In this document: positions 1 to 7,565 of the stretch, one piece after another
Layout: each line of letters begins with the position of its first letter
How positions within the stretch are numbered: position 1 is the first letter of the stretch
Source: Tepidisphaeraceae bacterium
GTDB taxonomy: Bacteria; Planctomycetota; Phycisphaerae; Tepidisphaerales; Tepidisphaeraceae
Direction: 5' to 3'
Assembly: GCA_035998445.1 (NCBI GenBank)
Contig: DASYHQ010000051.1
Coordinates: forward strand, 1 to 64,000
Length of the DNA stretch: 64,000 nt
The notes under the pieces: generated by a model
Seen by the model: the letters and a program-made list of their open reading frames with translations, nothing else
What the model was told of the DNA's origin: nothing
Database searches by the model: none
Made by a program: the position numbers and the translations under genes

Positions 1-138
1 GCCGCATATAACTTCGCTAAGCGACTCAAAACCCTGCATGGCCTCACGCCCCACGAGTTCATCTGCAAGAAGTGGCTTGAAGACCCTAGCCAGTTCCATT
101 CAGATCCGAACCAGCACATGCTGGGACTGTACACCTAG
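1..138 (+). mobile_element. 3' end of an IS481-type transposase (cut by window edge)
   Basis: Frame 1 is open from the window edge to a TAG at 136-138 and reads ...YNFAKRLKTLHGLTPHEFIC..., ending in HMLGLYT. The string NFAKRLKTL-GLTP-EFIC followed by a short tail ending HxxGLxT is the C-terminal signature I know from IS481-family DDE transposases. Only about 45 residues are visible, so the DDE catalytic core and the left end are outside the window and I cannot tell whether the element is intact. No clear terminal inverted repeat was picked out between the stop codon and the next gene, which ends five bases further on the other strand. Confidence 0.75.
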
Positions 139-142
139 TGCA

Positions 143-976
143 TCACGGATTCTTCAGTAAGTACTCCAGCACGTCCCCATGCGCATTTGGGGCCCCCGCC
201 AGAAACGGCACCTTCGCGCCTGTGTAAGCCGTCAGGTCGTACGGCCAGATTGGCTTGCCATCCAAACCCGTCACCACCCCGCCAGCGGCCAGCACGATGG
301 CGCAGGGCGCAACCGCGTCCCAGAGTTTGCCGTTGACGGTGATGGCGGCGTGGGCGACGCCGGCGGCGACCTGGATGGCCTCGATGGCGGCCGAGCCGAG
401 CATGCGCGTCTTCCAGGTCGTCTGCCCGATGAAATTGCACGCCCACTGCGGGCAGCGGCCGGCCTTGTCGATCAGGTTGCTCGTGACCATGATCATCGCG
501 GCGTCGTCCAACCGGCGCTCGGTGGCGCGAATGGGGTGGCCGTTGAGCGTGGCGCCTTCGTCAACGATGCCAGCGTACATCTCGTCGCGCGTCACGTCGT
601 ACACCACGCCCAGCACCGGTCGGCCGGCGTCCATTAAGCCGATGCAGACGGCGAACGCGCCCAGGCCGGCGATGAAGTTGTTGGTGCCGTCGATCGGGTC
701 GATCACCCAGTTGCGGCCAGCGGGATTCGGGATGATCGCGGTGATCGCGTCGCCGGCGTCGGATTCCTCACCGATGATGCCGTCGGTCGGGAAGCGCTGG
801 CGCAAACCGTCGACGATGTATCGCTGGGTCGCGCGGTCGGCGACGGTGACGGCCTCGTCGGTCGTGGTGGCGTGGGTCTTGGTCAGCCGATCGACCTTCC
901 CGTAATGGCTCAGCGCCACGCTGCCCGCGCCGCGCGCCAACTCCACGATGTACGACAGGTCATTCGAAAGCGACAT
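143..976 (-). CDS. Inositol monophosphatase family protein (histidinol-phosphatase-like)
   Basis: A 277-residue Mg-dependent sugar/alcohol phosphatase. The FIG/IMPase metal site is visible: GEES at residues 69-72, DPIDGT at 93-98 (the two Asp ligands) and a downstream WDAVAP matching the WD motif that closes the active site. Length is normal for the family. The open frame extends 36 codons further upstream, but that extension is encoded by a dispersed inverted repeat rich in 'gccaag', so I start at the ATG at 976 (MSLSND). The substrate cannot be fixed: family members hydrolyse inositol phosphate, histidinol phosphate or 3'-phosphoadenosine phosphate. The gene stands alone, convergent with the transposase remnant, so context does not help. 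Confidence 0.85.
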   Translation of the reverse strand: MSLSNDLSYIVELARGAGSVALSHYGKVDRLTKTHATTTDEAVTVADRATQRYIVDGLRQRFPTDGIIGEESDAGDAITAIIPNPAGRNWVIDPIDGTNNFIAGLGAFAVCIGLMDAGRPVLGVVYDVTRDEMYAGIVDEGATLNGHPIRATERRLDDAAMIMVTSNLIDKAGRCPQWACNFIGQTTWKTRMLGSAAIEAIQVAAGVAHAAITVNGKLWDAVAPCAIVLAAGGVVTGLDGKPIWPYDLTAYTGAKVPFLAGAPNAHGDVLEYLLKNP

Positions 977-1039
977 GCCCCGCACGATAGGCCGCAGGCC
1001 GTCGCTTGGCAACGCGATGCATTGGGACGCGTGATGTTG

Positions 1040-1188
1040 CGCGCCAAGCACGCCAAGAAGCCAAGGGCGCCAAGTAGTAAGCACGTCAGGGAAGATACTG
1101 GTCTGAAGCGATACATTCGACGATTGGAGGCCGACCTGCTTAGTTTGGATCTTCTTGGCGCTCTTGGCGTACTTGGAGACTTGGCGCG
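1040..1188. repeat. Dispersed inverted repeat of the 'cgccaag' type
   Basis: The left arm (about 1040-1075) contains repeated gcgccaag / cgccaag words and the right arm (about 1150-1188) contains cttcttggcg, ctcttggcg and cttggcg, the reverse complement. The two arms flank about 70 bases. Such arrays occur between genes in many GC-rich genomes. It lies upstream of the phosphatase gene and produces the spurious N-terminal extension of that frame. Confidence 0.6.
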
Positions 1189-1269
1189 ATGCATTCGATG
1201 ATCAGAAGGCCTAAGCGCTTCCCAATCGCACCATCGGATTTACAATCGCGCACGCAGTTCGCGTGACCC

Positions 1270-2253
1270 ATGCCGACTTCGCTCCCCCCAACCGCCGCGT
1301 CCGAGTTCGTCTCCGGCACGGAGATCCACGGGCCGAGCGTGAACCCGCGCGTGGAGTTTCGTATCGCGCGAATCGCGCTCTTCGTCGCGATCGCGCTGCT
1401 GGTCACAAAGTTCACCGCGTACGCGATCACGGGCTCGGCGGCGATCTTTTCCGACGCGCTGGAAAGCGTCGTGAACGTCGCGGCGGCCATCATGGCGATC
1501 TGGGCGCTGGCGGTGGCGCATCGGCCGGCGGACCAGTCGCATCCGTACGGGCATGGCAAGGTGGAGTTCATCGGCGCCGCGCTCGAGGGCGGCATGATCC
1601 TGCTGGCCGCCGTCGCGGGCGCGTTGAAGGCGATCGACGTGCTGCTGCGCAGCCCACCCGTCTCGCCGAAGTTAGACGCGGGCCTGGCACTGATGGCGGC
1701 GGCCTTGGTCGTCAACGGGGTGCTGGGCGCGGCGCTCGTGCGAATGGGTCGGCGGCGCGGATCGCTCGTGCTGGAAGCCGATGGCCGGCATCTATTGAGC
1801 GACGCGCTGACGAGCGTGGTCGCGGTGGCGTCGCTGTGGATGGTGCGTTGGACGGGCAAGGCGTGGATCGACCCGCTGGGCGGCCTGATCGTGTCGGTTT
1901 GGATCGCAGTGGTCGGCGTCTCGTTGATCCGCCGGAGCGTCGCCGGGCTGATGGACCAGACCGACCCGGCCGACGATGCGCTGCTGCGGCGCATCATCAA
2001 CCGGCACATCGGCGACGGTGCGAACGAGCCGCGCGTCTGCAGCTTCCACAAGCTACGCCACCGCCATAGCGGCAGATATCACTGGGTCGACTTCCACCTG
2101 AAGGTGCCGGCCGACTGGGACATCCAACGTGCCCACGAGGTCGCCAGCGCCATCGAGTACGAGATCGAGTTGGCCCTCGTCCACGGCAACGCGACGGCGC
2201 ACGTGGAGCCGTGCGGCGAACGGGGCTGCGGGCAGTGCAGTGCTTCCCGCTAG
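1270..2253 (+). CDS. Cation diffusion facilitator (CDF) family metal exporter
   Basis: 327 residues. CDF proteins export Zn2+, Fe2+, Mn2+ or Co2+ from the cytoplasm in exchange for protons. The protein has the family layout: a short hydrophilic N-terminus, hydrophobic segments from about residue 35, the HPYGHGK signature near residue 91 between TM2 and TM3, a second polar metal-site motif (DGRHLLSDALTS) before TM5, and a cytoplasmic C-terminal domain with His residues (RHRHSGRYHW). The tail EPCGERGCGQC contains three Cys in nine residues, which could add a soft-metal site; that is inference. The ATG at 1270 follows gcgtgaccc with no strong ribosome site. No metal-responsive regulator is adjacent. 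Confidence 0.9.
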   Translation: MPTSLPPTAASEFVSGTEIHGPSVNPRVEFRIARIALFVAIALLVTKFTAYAITGSAAIFSDALESVVNVAAAIMAIWALAVAHRPADQSHPYGHGKVEFIGAALEGGMILLAAVAGALKAIDVLLRSPPVSPKLDAGLALMAAALVVNGVLGAALVRMGRRRGSLVLEADGRHLLSDALTSVVAVASLWMVRWTGKAWIDPLGGLIVSVWIAVVGVSLIRRSVAGLMDQTDPADDALLRRIINRHIGDGANEPRVCSFHKLRHRHSGRYHWVDFHLKVPADWDIQRAHEVASAIEYEIELALVHGNATAHVEPCGERGCGQCSASR

Positions 2254-2289
2254 TCGGCCGATGGATGCCTAACATTTTTGCGGGGCATC

Positions 2290-2430
2290 GAACGTAACAT
2301 GGGCGTCTCGCCCATGCCCGTGGATCGCATTAGAGACTTGATTAGTGGCAACTCGCTTCGACTGAGCAGTTGCCACTAAGCAAATCATCCGGCCCTGCAA
2401 CGCGCATGGGCGAGACGCCCATGCTACGGC
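2290..2430. repeat. MITE-like dispersed inverted repeat, copy 1
   Basis: The left end holds catgggcgtctcgcccatg (2298-2316), itself a hairpin, and the right end holds catgggcgagacgcccatg (2405-2423), its near reverse complement. Between them is a second hairpin, agtggcaact ... agttgccact. A copy of the same architecture and similar length lies at 46422-46564. Two matching copies in 64 kb, each with long terminal inverted repeats and no coding capacity, suggest a mobile or REP-like family. Confidence 0.6.
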
Positions 2431-2606
2431 GAAGCGTCTCCCCACCGACGCGTTTCCTCACATCCCTACGAAAATCCTAAAGGTTTTCTCGGACGCAAGC
2501 GGATAATAGGTAGACGCCACGGCGACGAACGCTCGTGTTTTTCGTATCGAACGGAGCGCGAGAACGAGATTCGCCCGAAAAAACAATGGATTTTGAGGAT
2601 CGGACG

Positions 2607-2634
2607 TTGATATGCCCGGTTTTTCAGGTACTTT
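2607..2634 (+). promoter_or_regulatory. Candidate sigma70-type promoter of the HU-like gene
   Basis: TTGATA at 2607-2612, a 16-base spacer and TACTTT at 2629-2634, in an AT-richer stretch about 170 bases upstream of the HU-like start codon. Match to consensus is moderate, so this is a suggestion only. Confidence 0.25.
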
Positions 2635-2803
2635 TAAGGCGTCGGCCCCTGTGGCTCGGGGTTGACGCAGATGGCTTCGGGCGGCGTTGAGGCGTCCGAA
2701 GACTGGCAGTCGGGTGGTTGGACCGCCCGAAGGCCGCCGACGTGCCCGGTGAGGCGCGTTGGCCAAAGTTCACCTCTACGTTTCTCTTGGAAAGGAGAAT
2801 CTC

Positions 2804-3112
2804 ATGGCAAAGGCTCCCGCAAAAGCGCTCACGAAGAGCGAAATCGCCGCCACGTTGGCTGAGAAGGTCGGCATCAGCAAGAAGCAGGTGAACCTGTTCT
2901 TCCAGGAACAGGCCAACCTCGCCTACAAGCATGCGAAGAACACCTTCGTGGTCCCCGGCATCGGCAAGCTCGTGCTGGCCGAAAGCCCGGCCCGCGAGAT
3001 GGTGATGCGCTTCGGTCCAAAGACCGGCCAGACCGTCAAGGTCCCCAAGCGCAAGAAGGTCAAGTTCCGCATCGCCAAGGCCGCCAAGGACGCGATCCTC
3101 GGCACGAAGTAA
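2804..3112 (+). CDS. HU/IHF-like bacterial DNA-binding protein
   Basis: 102 residues, normal for HU plus a short basic tail. The N-terminus (KSEIAATLAEKVGISKKQVNLFF) matches the HU helical dimerisation region, and the central GIGKLVLAE and C-terminal RKKVKFRIAKAAKDAILG match the beta-arm and final helix. The usual PRNPxTG arm tip is replaced by FGPKTGQTVKVPKRKKV, so binding geometry may differ from E. coli HU. The start at 2804 is supported by aaaggaga 6 bases upstream; the in-frame TTG at 2759 would precede that ribosome site. It is monocistronic, closed by a strong terminator. Confidence 0.88.
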   Translation: MAKAPAKALTKSEIAATLAEKVGISKKQVNLFFQEQANLAYKHAKNTFVVPGIGKLVLAESPAREMVMRFGPKTGQTVKVPKRKKVKFRIAKAAKDAILGTK

Positions 3113-3151
3113 ACCTTCGATCGCCCGCGATCAGGAATAACGGAAGTTACG

Positions 3152-3189
3152 AAGCTGCAGGACGAATTTCGTCCTGCAGCTTTGTTTTT
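3152..3189 (+). terminator. Rho-independent terminator of the HU-like gene
   Basis: Perfect inverted repeat aagctgcaggacgaa / ttcgtcctgcagctt followed by tgttttt, 40 bases after the HU-like stop codon. Confidence 0.9.
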
Positions 3190-3262
3190 GGGTTGAACGA
3201 AGTGCGACAAAGTGGCGTGGGAGGCGTTGCGGGTTGGATGAAAGAAGCGCTCGAGCGGCTCA

Positions 3263-3302
3263 AGGAACCTGCCGCTGAAGCGGCAAGTCCGGTGGGTTCT
3301 CG
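3263..3302. repeat. Dispersed 'gccgctgaagcggc' hairpin repeat, copy 1
   Basis: The sequence ctgccgctgaagcggcaagtccggtggg is a short hairpin. Related copies lie at 14053-14090 and 35758-35796, sharing the core and the trailing 'agtccgg'. This copy has diverged symmetrically in both arms (tgccgct/agcggca), which keeps the stem paired. Confidence 0.6.
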
Positions 3303-3439
3303 TTAATCAGATACGCAGCGGGCATTGGGTGCGACCGCGTGGGTATCTTAGGACCCTCAAACAGTTTGTCGATCTTCCATCCGCTTCTTTGGCACGCCCG
3401 TTGTTTGGTGTCGTTTGCGCCACACAACTTGGAGACGAT

Positions 3440-3946
3440 ATGACGATGAGCGACGGAACTGCTTCGAACCCCGCCTTGAACGCCGACTCGCGGGAAAAAG
3501 GCACGGAAGGCATTATTACCCAGCTGAACTCCCTGCTACGCGGAGAGATCTCGGCGGCTGAAACGTACAAGCAGGCGATCGACAAAGTCGGTACCGACCA
3601 CGCCGAAAGCGTGAAGATGCTTCGTCAAATTCAAGACGAGCACGGCCGGGCGGCCCAAGGGATCCGCGAGCGCATCCGCTCGATGGGTGGCGAGGCGGCC
3701 GATTCGTCGGGGGCATGGGGCATCTGGGCCAAGACGGTTCAGGGCACCATGAGTCTGTTCGGTGGCGATACCGGTGCCCTCAAAGCGCTTAAAGAGGGTG
3801 AGGAGCACGGCTTAAAGGACTACCGAGAGGCCATCGACGACGTCGACGGCGCCACCGCCCAGATGATCACCAACCAGTTCATCCCCGCCCAGCAGCGGCA
3901 CATTAACCTGCTGGACCAGCTGATGACCAGCACTGCCAAGGCGTGA
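3440..3946 (+). CDS. DUF2383 / PA2169-type four-helix-bundle protein
   Basis: 168 residues. The sequence EIITQLNSLLRGEISAAETY-like stretch (residues about 20-40) with regularly spaced Glu, His and Gln, and the later EEHGLKDYREAIDD and QQRHINLLDQL, fit the ferritin-like DUF2383 fold, which often appears in stress-related proteins. The function is not established and metal binding is only suggested by the E...H spacing. The start ATG at 3440 follows ggagacg; a second ATG at 3446 is equally placed for the same ribosome site. The longer open frame from 3329 lacks a ribosome site and has a different composition. Confidence 0.75.
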   Translation: MTMSDGTASNPALNADSREKGTEGIITQLNSLLRGEISAAETYKQAIDKVGTDHAESVKMLRQIQDEHGRAAQGIRERIRSMGGEAADSSGAWGIWAKTVQGTMSLFGGDTGALKALKEGEEHGLKDYREAIDDVDGATAQMITNQFIPAQQRHINLLDQLMTSTAKA

Positions 3947-3978
3947 CGAACGATCGGGTAGAGCAAGCTCCGCAACGG

Positions 3979-4024
3979 ATCGATCAGGCGCGCGATGCGA
4001 CTGCATCGCGCGCACTTGATCGAC
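3979..4024. repeat. Perfect 11-bp hairpin with extended arms upstream of rpsR
   Basis: gcgcgcgatgc (3988-3998), loop gact, gcatcgcgcgc (4003-4013). Outer cgatca / ttgatcg words extend the symmetry. No U-tract follows. It overlaps the -35 region of the candidate rpsR promoter, so it may end the upstream transcript or act as an operator. Confidence 0.7.
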
Positions 4025-4043
4025 AGCGGCATTTAGCTATACT
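4016..4043 (+). promoter_or_regulatory. Candidate promoter of rpsR
   Basis: TTGATC (4016-4021), 16-base spacer, TATACT (4038-4043), with the rpsR start codon 33 bases downstream. This is one of the better sigma70-like matches in the window. Confidence 0.5.
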
Positions 4044-4075
4044 CTGCCCCTCGTTTTATCCGAAGGATCTTGATT

Positions 4076-4348
4076 ATGGCCCGTGAAGTCCGCGAAAAGC
4101 GTGAGAAGCGCGAACAATTCCAAACGTTCAACCGTCCGAAGGTGAAGATCGCCCGCACCGCCGCCGATGGCACGGTCTACATCGACTACAAGGACACCGA
4201 GTCGCTGCGCAAGATGATCAGCGGCAACGGCAAGATCCAGTCGCGCAAGCGCACCGGCGCCAGCGCCATGGAACAACGCATGATCGCCAAGGCCGTGAAG
4301 CGCGCCCGCTATATGGCGCTCCTGCCCTACGTGACGGCCGCCCAGTAA
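4076..4348 (+). CDS. rpsR: 30S ribosomal protein bS18
   Basis: 90 residues, a component of the small-subunit platform next to bS6. The conserved core is plain: IDYKDTESLRKMIS, GKIQSRKRTGASAMEQR and KRARYMALLPY at the C-terminus, aligning with the bS18 consensus. The start ATG at 4076 follows gaagga with good spacing; the TTG at 4070 is rejected for spacing. In many bacteria rpsR sits with rpsF, ssb and rplI; here it is alone between its own promoter and terminator. The basic N-terminal REVREKREKREQ stretch is longer in charge than in E. coli S18. Confidence 0.95.
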   Translation: MAREVREKREKREQFQTFNRPKVKIARTAADGTVYIDYKDTESLRKMISGNGKIQSRKRTGASAMEQRMIAKAVKRARYMALLPYVTAAQ

Positions 4349-4381
4349 GCGCCCCGTTCCGTTCGATGCAATTGCGACGAC

Positions 4382-4414
4382 GCCCGGCTCCGCGGAGGAC
4401 CCGGGCGTTTTCGC
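4382..4414 (+). terminator. Rho-independent terminator of rpsR
   Basis: acgcccgg / ccgggcgt stem with a GC-rich loop (ctccgcggagga), followed by tttt, beginning 33 bases after the rpsR stop. Confidence 0.85.
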
Positions 4415-4481
4415 GTTTTGGCTGAACGACGGCCTTCCCGTTTTAGCGGGGAGGTTTCCCCGCCCCGACCTTTCTCGTTCT

Positions 4482-5450
4482 TCAACTCGCCCGCGACTTG
4501 ATCGCACGCCCCGCCTTCACCGCGTACAGCGCCTTATCCGCCTCGGCCATCATGTTCGCGACCGAGGGCTCGGCCAAGCTGCGCAGTGTGCTCATCCCGA
4601 TCGACAACTTCGGTGGCAACGGCACCTTGAACGTGCGCGCGAACGCCTCCGTCAGCACCGCCAGCCGCTCGGCGAACGCGCCACCCGTCGCGGCGTTGCA
4701 CCCGGGCAGCAGGATCAGGAACTCGTCGCCACCAATGCGGAACGCTTCGTCGGCCGCGCGCAGCGTGCCGCGCATCAACTGGCCTACTGATTTCAAGAAA
4801 TCGTCACCCGCGGCGTGGCCCTTCAGGTCGTTCAGTTGCTTGAAGTAGTCGACATCGATCATCAGCAGGCACAGGTCGGTCCCCTCTTGCTGACAACGGT
4901 CCATCATCTCCGGTAGCGCGTCGTCCAGCCGCCGGCGGTTCTGCAAACCAGTGAGCGTGTCCGTGGTCGATTGTCGCTTCAGCGAACCGATGCGCCGCTC
5001 GAGCTGTTCGGTGCGCTGCGCGACGCGCTGGCGCAGCTCGTGGTTCAGCTCGGCCACCTTCGTCTGTTGCGATCGCAGTTCGCGCATCAGCTCGGCGACC
5101 ATCATCGCGGCTGGGCGCAGCTGCCCACCGACGGCGTTCAGCACGTCGATCGGCGCGTTGCGATCGCGCACGTCCGTGTACGCTGATTCCAACCGGCGCA
5201 GCGGCGCGACCCACTCTCGCTGTCGGTAGTACCCCGCCGAGATCAGTCCCGCTGCGGCCGCGCCGATCAGTGTCAACTGCGTGACGTACGTGCCCCAGCG
5301 CGGCGAGGCGCCCTGCACCCACTGCGCGCACAGCGCCACGCCGGCGACCAGGGCGAGCAACGTGAGGCCCTTCAGGCCCCATAACGCGGCGCGCCGGGCC
5401 GCGGATGATGAGGGCGCACTATCGGACTGCGGCGCATTACGGTCTTCCAC
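4482..5450 (-). CDS. Membrane-anchored diguanylate cyclase (GGDEF)
   Basis: 322 residues. Two hydrophobic segments near residues 28-45 and 57-73 anchor the protein. A coiled-coil linker follows (about 110-160, LNHELRQRVAQRTEQLERR), then a complete GGDEF domain that makes cyclic di-GMP from two GTP. The active-site loop IGGDEF is intact, and RAAD five residues upstream forms the canonical RxxD product-inhibition site. Ligand sensing, if any, would be through the short membrane segments, since there is no PAS or GAF domain. It is divergent from sthA. The window also contains a PilZ receptor and a GGDEF-EAL protein, so c-di-GMP signalling is well represented. Confidence 0.9.
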   Translation of the reverse strand: MEDRNAPQSDSAPSSSAARRAALWGLKGLTLLALVAGVALCAQWVQGASPRWGTYVTQLTLIGAAAAGLISAGYYRQREWVAPLRRLESAYTDVRDRNAPIDVLNAVGGQLRPAAMMVAELMRELRSQQTKVAELNHELRQRVAQRTEQLERRIGSLKRQSTTDTLTGLQNRRRLDDALPEMMDRCQQEGTDLCLLMIDVDYFKQLNDLKGHAAGDDFLKSVGQLMRGTLRAADEAFRIGGDEFLILLPGCNAATGGAFAERLAVLTEAFARTFKVPLPPKLSIGMSTLRSLAEPSVANMMAEADKALYAVKAGRAIKSRAS

Positions 5451-5575
5451 CAGTTCTCCAAAAACGCTTTCGATTGATATCGACGCACTGCGTTACCTCC
5501 TTAACGTGCCACTGTCATGGTCGTCACAGAGTTACGGAAAGGGGAAATGGTTCACCTCTAATCCCGACCACCCGC

Positions 5576-7045
5576 ATGACCGATACGACTGGTATCACGA
5601 TGACCGCACACTCAAAATATGACCTGGTCGTGCTTGGGTCCGGCCCCGCCGGTCAGAAGGCTGCCGTCGCTGCGGCCAAGCTCGGCAAGCGGGTGGCGGT
5701 CGTCGAACGCGCCCATAGCGTCGGTGGCGTCTGCATCCATACCGGAACCATTCCGTCGAAAGCGATCCGCGAGGCCGTGCTGCACCTCACTGGCATTCGC
5801 GAGCGCGCGGTCTACGGCGACGGTTACGCGGTGAAGCACGGCATCACCATGGCCGACCTGCTCTATCGTTGCCATCACGTGGTGAAGAGCGAGGTCGACG
5901 TCATCCGTAACCAGATGGAACGCAACGGCGTCACCATGCTGTACGGTAGCGCCTCGTTCGCTGGGCCGAACACGATCCGCGTGGAACACGACGGCGGCGC
6001 GTACGACGTCTTCGGCCAGCACATCCTGGTGGCCGTCGGTACCCAACCGGCGCGACCGAGCACGGTGCCCTTTGTGCCGGGCAAAATTATCGATAGCAAC
6101 GGACTATTGGAACTGCAGAAGTTGCCGCGCAGCATCGTGGTGGTGGGCGGTGGCGTGATCGGCACCGAGTACGCCTGCATGCTGGCCGCGGTCGGCGTGC
6201 GCGTGACGCTCGTTGAATCGCAGCCGCGCTTGCTGGAGTTCGTGGATAACGAACTGGCCGAGTCGTTGCAGTTTCGCCTTCGTGACATGGGCGTGCGCCT
6301 GCGTTTAGGCGAGAGCGTGTCGACGATCGAAGATACGACCGACGGCGTCGTGGCGACGCTGTGCAGCAACAAGCGCATCTTCGCCGACACGCTGCTGTAC
6401 GCCATCGGCCGCCAGGGCGCCACGGCCGGACTGAACCTGGAGGCCGCGGGATTGTCTGCCGACAATCGCGGGCGCTTAAAGGTGAACGAGACGCTGCAGA
6501 CCAGCGTGCCGCACATCTACGCCGCCGGTGACGTGATCGGCTTCCCCGCGCTGGCGGCCACGAGCATGGAACAGGGGCGCCTCGCGGCGCATCACATGTT
6601 CCCGCAGGCTGGCAGCCTTGTCGCGCCGGCGGCGGAAGCGGCGCCGTTTCCGTACGGCATCTACACGATTCCCGAGATCAGCATGATCGGCGCAACCGAG
6701 CAGCAGCTCACGCAGGCGGGTACGCCATACGAAGCGGGCATCGCGCGTTACCGCGAGATCGCGCGCGGCCAACTGATCGCCGACCCGCACGGCTTAATGA
6801 AGTTGCTTTTCCACCCGGAGAGCCGCAGGTTGCTCGGGGTGCACGTGATCGGCACTGGCGCGACGGAGCTGATTCACATTGGGCAAGCAGTGATGACCGC
6901 GGGCATGCCGATCGATTATTTCGTTGAGAGCGTTTTTAACTACCCCACGCTCGCCGAGTGCTACAAAGTCGCAGCGCTGGAAGGACTGTCGCGGTCGCGG
7001 CCGGCGCAGAAGACACCGGCGACCCCACTTGCCGTCGCTGCGTAG
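5576..7045 (+). CDS. sthA: Soluble pyridine nucleotide transhydrogenase (Si-specific)
   Basis: 489 residues as called. SthA transfers hydride between NADPH and NAD+ in the cytosol. It belongs to the disulfide-reductase flavoprotein family but lacks the redox disulfide: the segment GGVCIHTGTIPSK has Thr where lipoamide dehydrogenase has the second Cys, as in E. coli SthA. The FAD-binding GSGPAG is near the N-terminus, the NAD(P) motif GGGVIGTEYA is mid-protein and the dimerisation domain is C-terminal. The start is uncertain: ATG at 5576 or at 5600 (MTAHSKYD, which aligns best with E. coli) are both plausible and neither has a strong ribosome site. The Ala/Gln-rich tail after residue 470 is a short extension. 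Confidence 0.9.
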   Translation: MTDTTGITMTAHSKYDLVVLGSGPAGQKAAVAAAKLGKRVAVVERAHSVGGVCIHTGTIPSKAIREAVLHLTGIRERAVYGDGYAVKHGITMADLLYRCHHVVKSEVDVIRNQMERNGVTMLYGSASFAGPNTIRVEHDGGAYDVFGQHILVAVGTQPARPSTVPFVPGKIIDSNGLLELQKLPRSIVVVGGGVIGTEYACMLAAVGVRVTLVESQPRLLEFVDNELAESLQFRLRDMGVRLRLGESVSTIEDTTDGVVATLCSNKRIFADTLLYAIGRQGATAGLNLEAAGLSADNRGRLKVNETLQTSVPHIYAAGDVIGFPALAATSMEQGRLAAHHMFPQAGSLVAPAAEAAPFPYGIYTIPEISMIGATEQQLTQAGTPYEAGIARYREIARGQLIADPHGLMKLLFHPESRRLLGVHVIGTGATELIHIGQAVMTAGMPIDYFVESVFNYPTLAECYKVAALEGLSRSRPAQKTPATPLAVAA

Positions 7046-7133
7046 CGAGAAATCCGATCGCGGCCGGCATCCGCCTTCAGTCGCTCATCGCGACACCCGA
7101 TACGTCGTGTGCAGCCGCCAGCTGCGCATCGCG

Positions 7134-7508
7134 ATGAACCCACACCCAATCTCTACGCTGCGCATTCTGATCGTCGAGGACGACAAGGGCACCCGCTGTG
7201 CGATGACGCGGTTGCTTGAACGTCACGGCTACGGCGCCACCGCGTCGGGCACGGTCGCCGATACGCTCGAACTGTTGCTGCGGCAGACGTTCGACGTCGC
7301 GCTCGTCGATCTGATGCTCCCCGATGGTCACGGCGGGGAGATCGTCGACTGGCTAACCCTGCACGCGCCTCAGACGGCCGTCACCGTGCTCACCGGTTGC
7401 AACGACGCCACCTTGCTGCAAGCCATCAGGGCCAGCGGTGGCGTGCGCCTGTTGCAGAAGCCGATCGAGTTCGTCGAAGTGCTGGCGAACATTCGCAAGA
7501 CCGGCTGA
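7134..7508 (+). CDS. Single-domain response regulator
   Basis: 124 residues, a receiver domain only. It has the acidic pocket EDD at residues 15-17, the phosphorylated Asp at 59 in ALVDLMLPDG, the conserved Thr in VTVLTG and Lys 109 in LLQKP. With no output domain it must act by protein contact or as a phosphate sink in a relay. It begins 88 bases after sthA on the same strand. No sensor kinase is adjacent; the nearest in the window is the hybrid kinase at 20.9 kb. The longer open frame from 6924 overlaps sthA and is not used. Confidence 0.88.
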   Translation: MNPHPISTLRILIVEDDKGTRCAMTRLLERHGYGATASGTVADTLELLLRQTFDVALVDLMLPDGHGGEIVDWLTLHAPQTAVTVLTGCNDATLLQAIRASGGVRLLQKPIEFVEVLANIRKTG

Positions 7509-7565
7509 GACGGTAAAGAACCCGAAGGCGCGATGGGGCGACGGAACCCGCGGAGAACAGTCGAC

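Larger units (their letters stand above)
2254..2803. other. Intergenic region with MITE-like repeat and HU upstream region
   Basis: About 550 bases without a gene. The left part holds a roughly 130-base element bounded by inverted 'catgggcg-n-cgcccatg' modules (see repeat entry). The right part, from about 2470, is the leader of the HU-like gene, with a candidate promoter near 2607-2634. The few short open frames here do not look coding. Confidence 0.6.

Noticed and set aside
143-1084. Longer N-terminus for the inositol-monophosphatase-like protein
   Set aside because: The extra 36 codons fall in a dispersed repeat and do not resemble the family.
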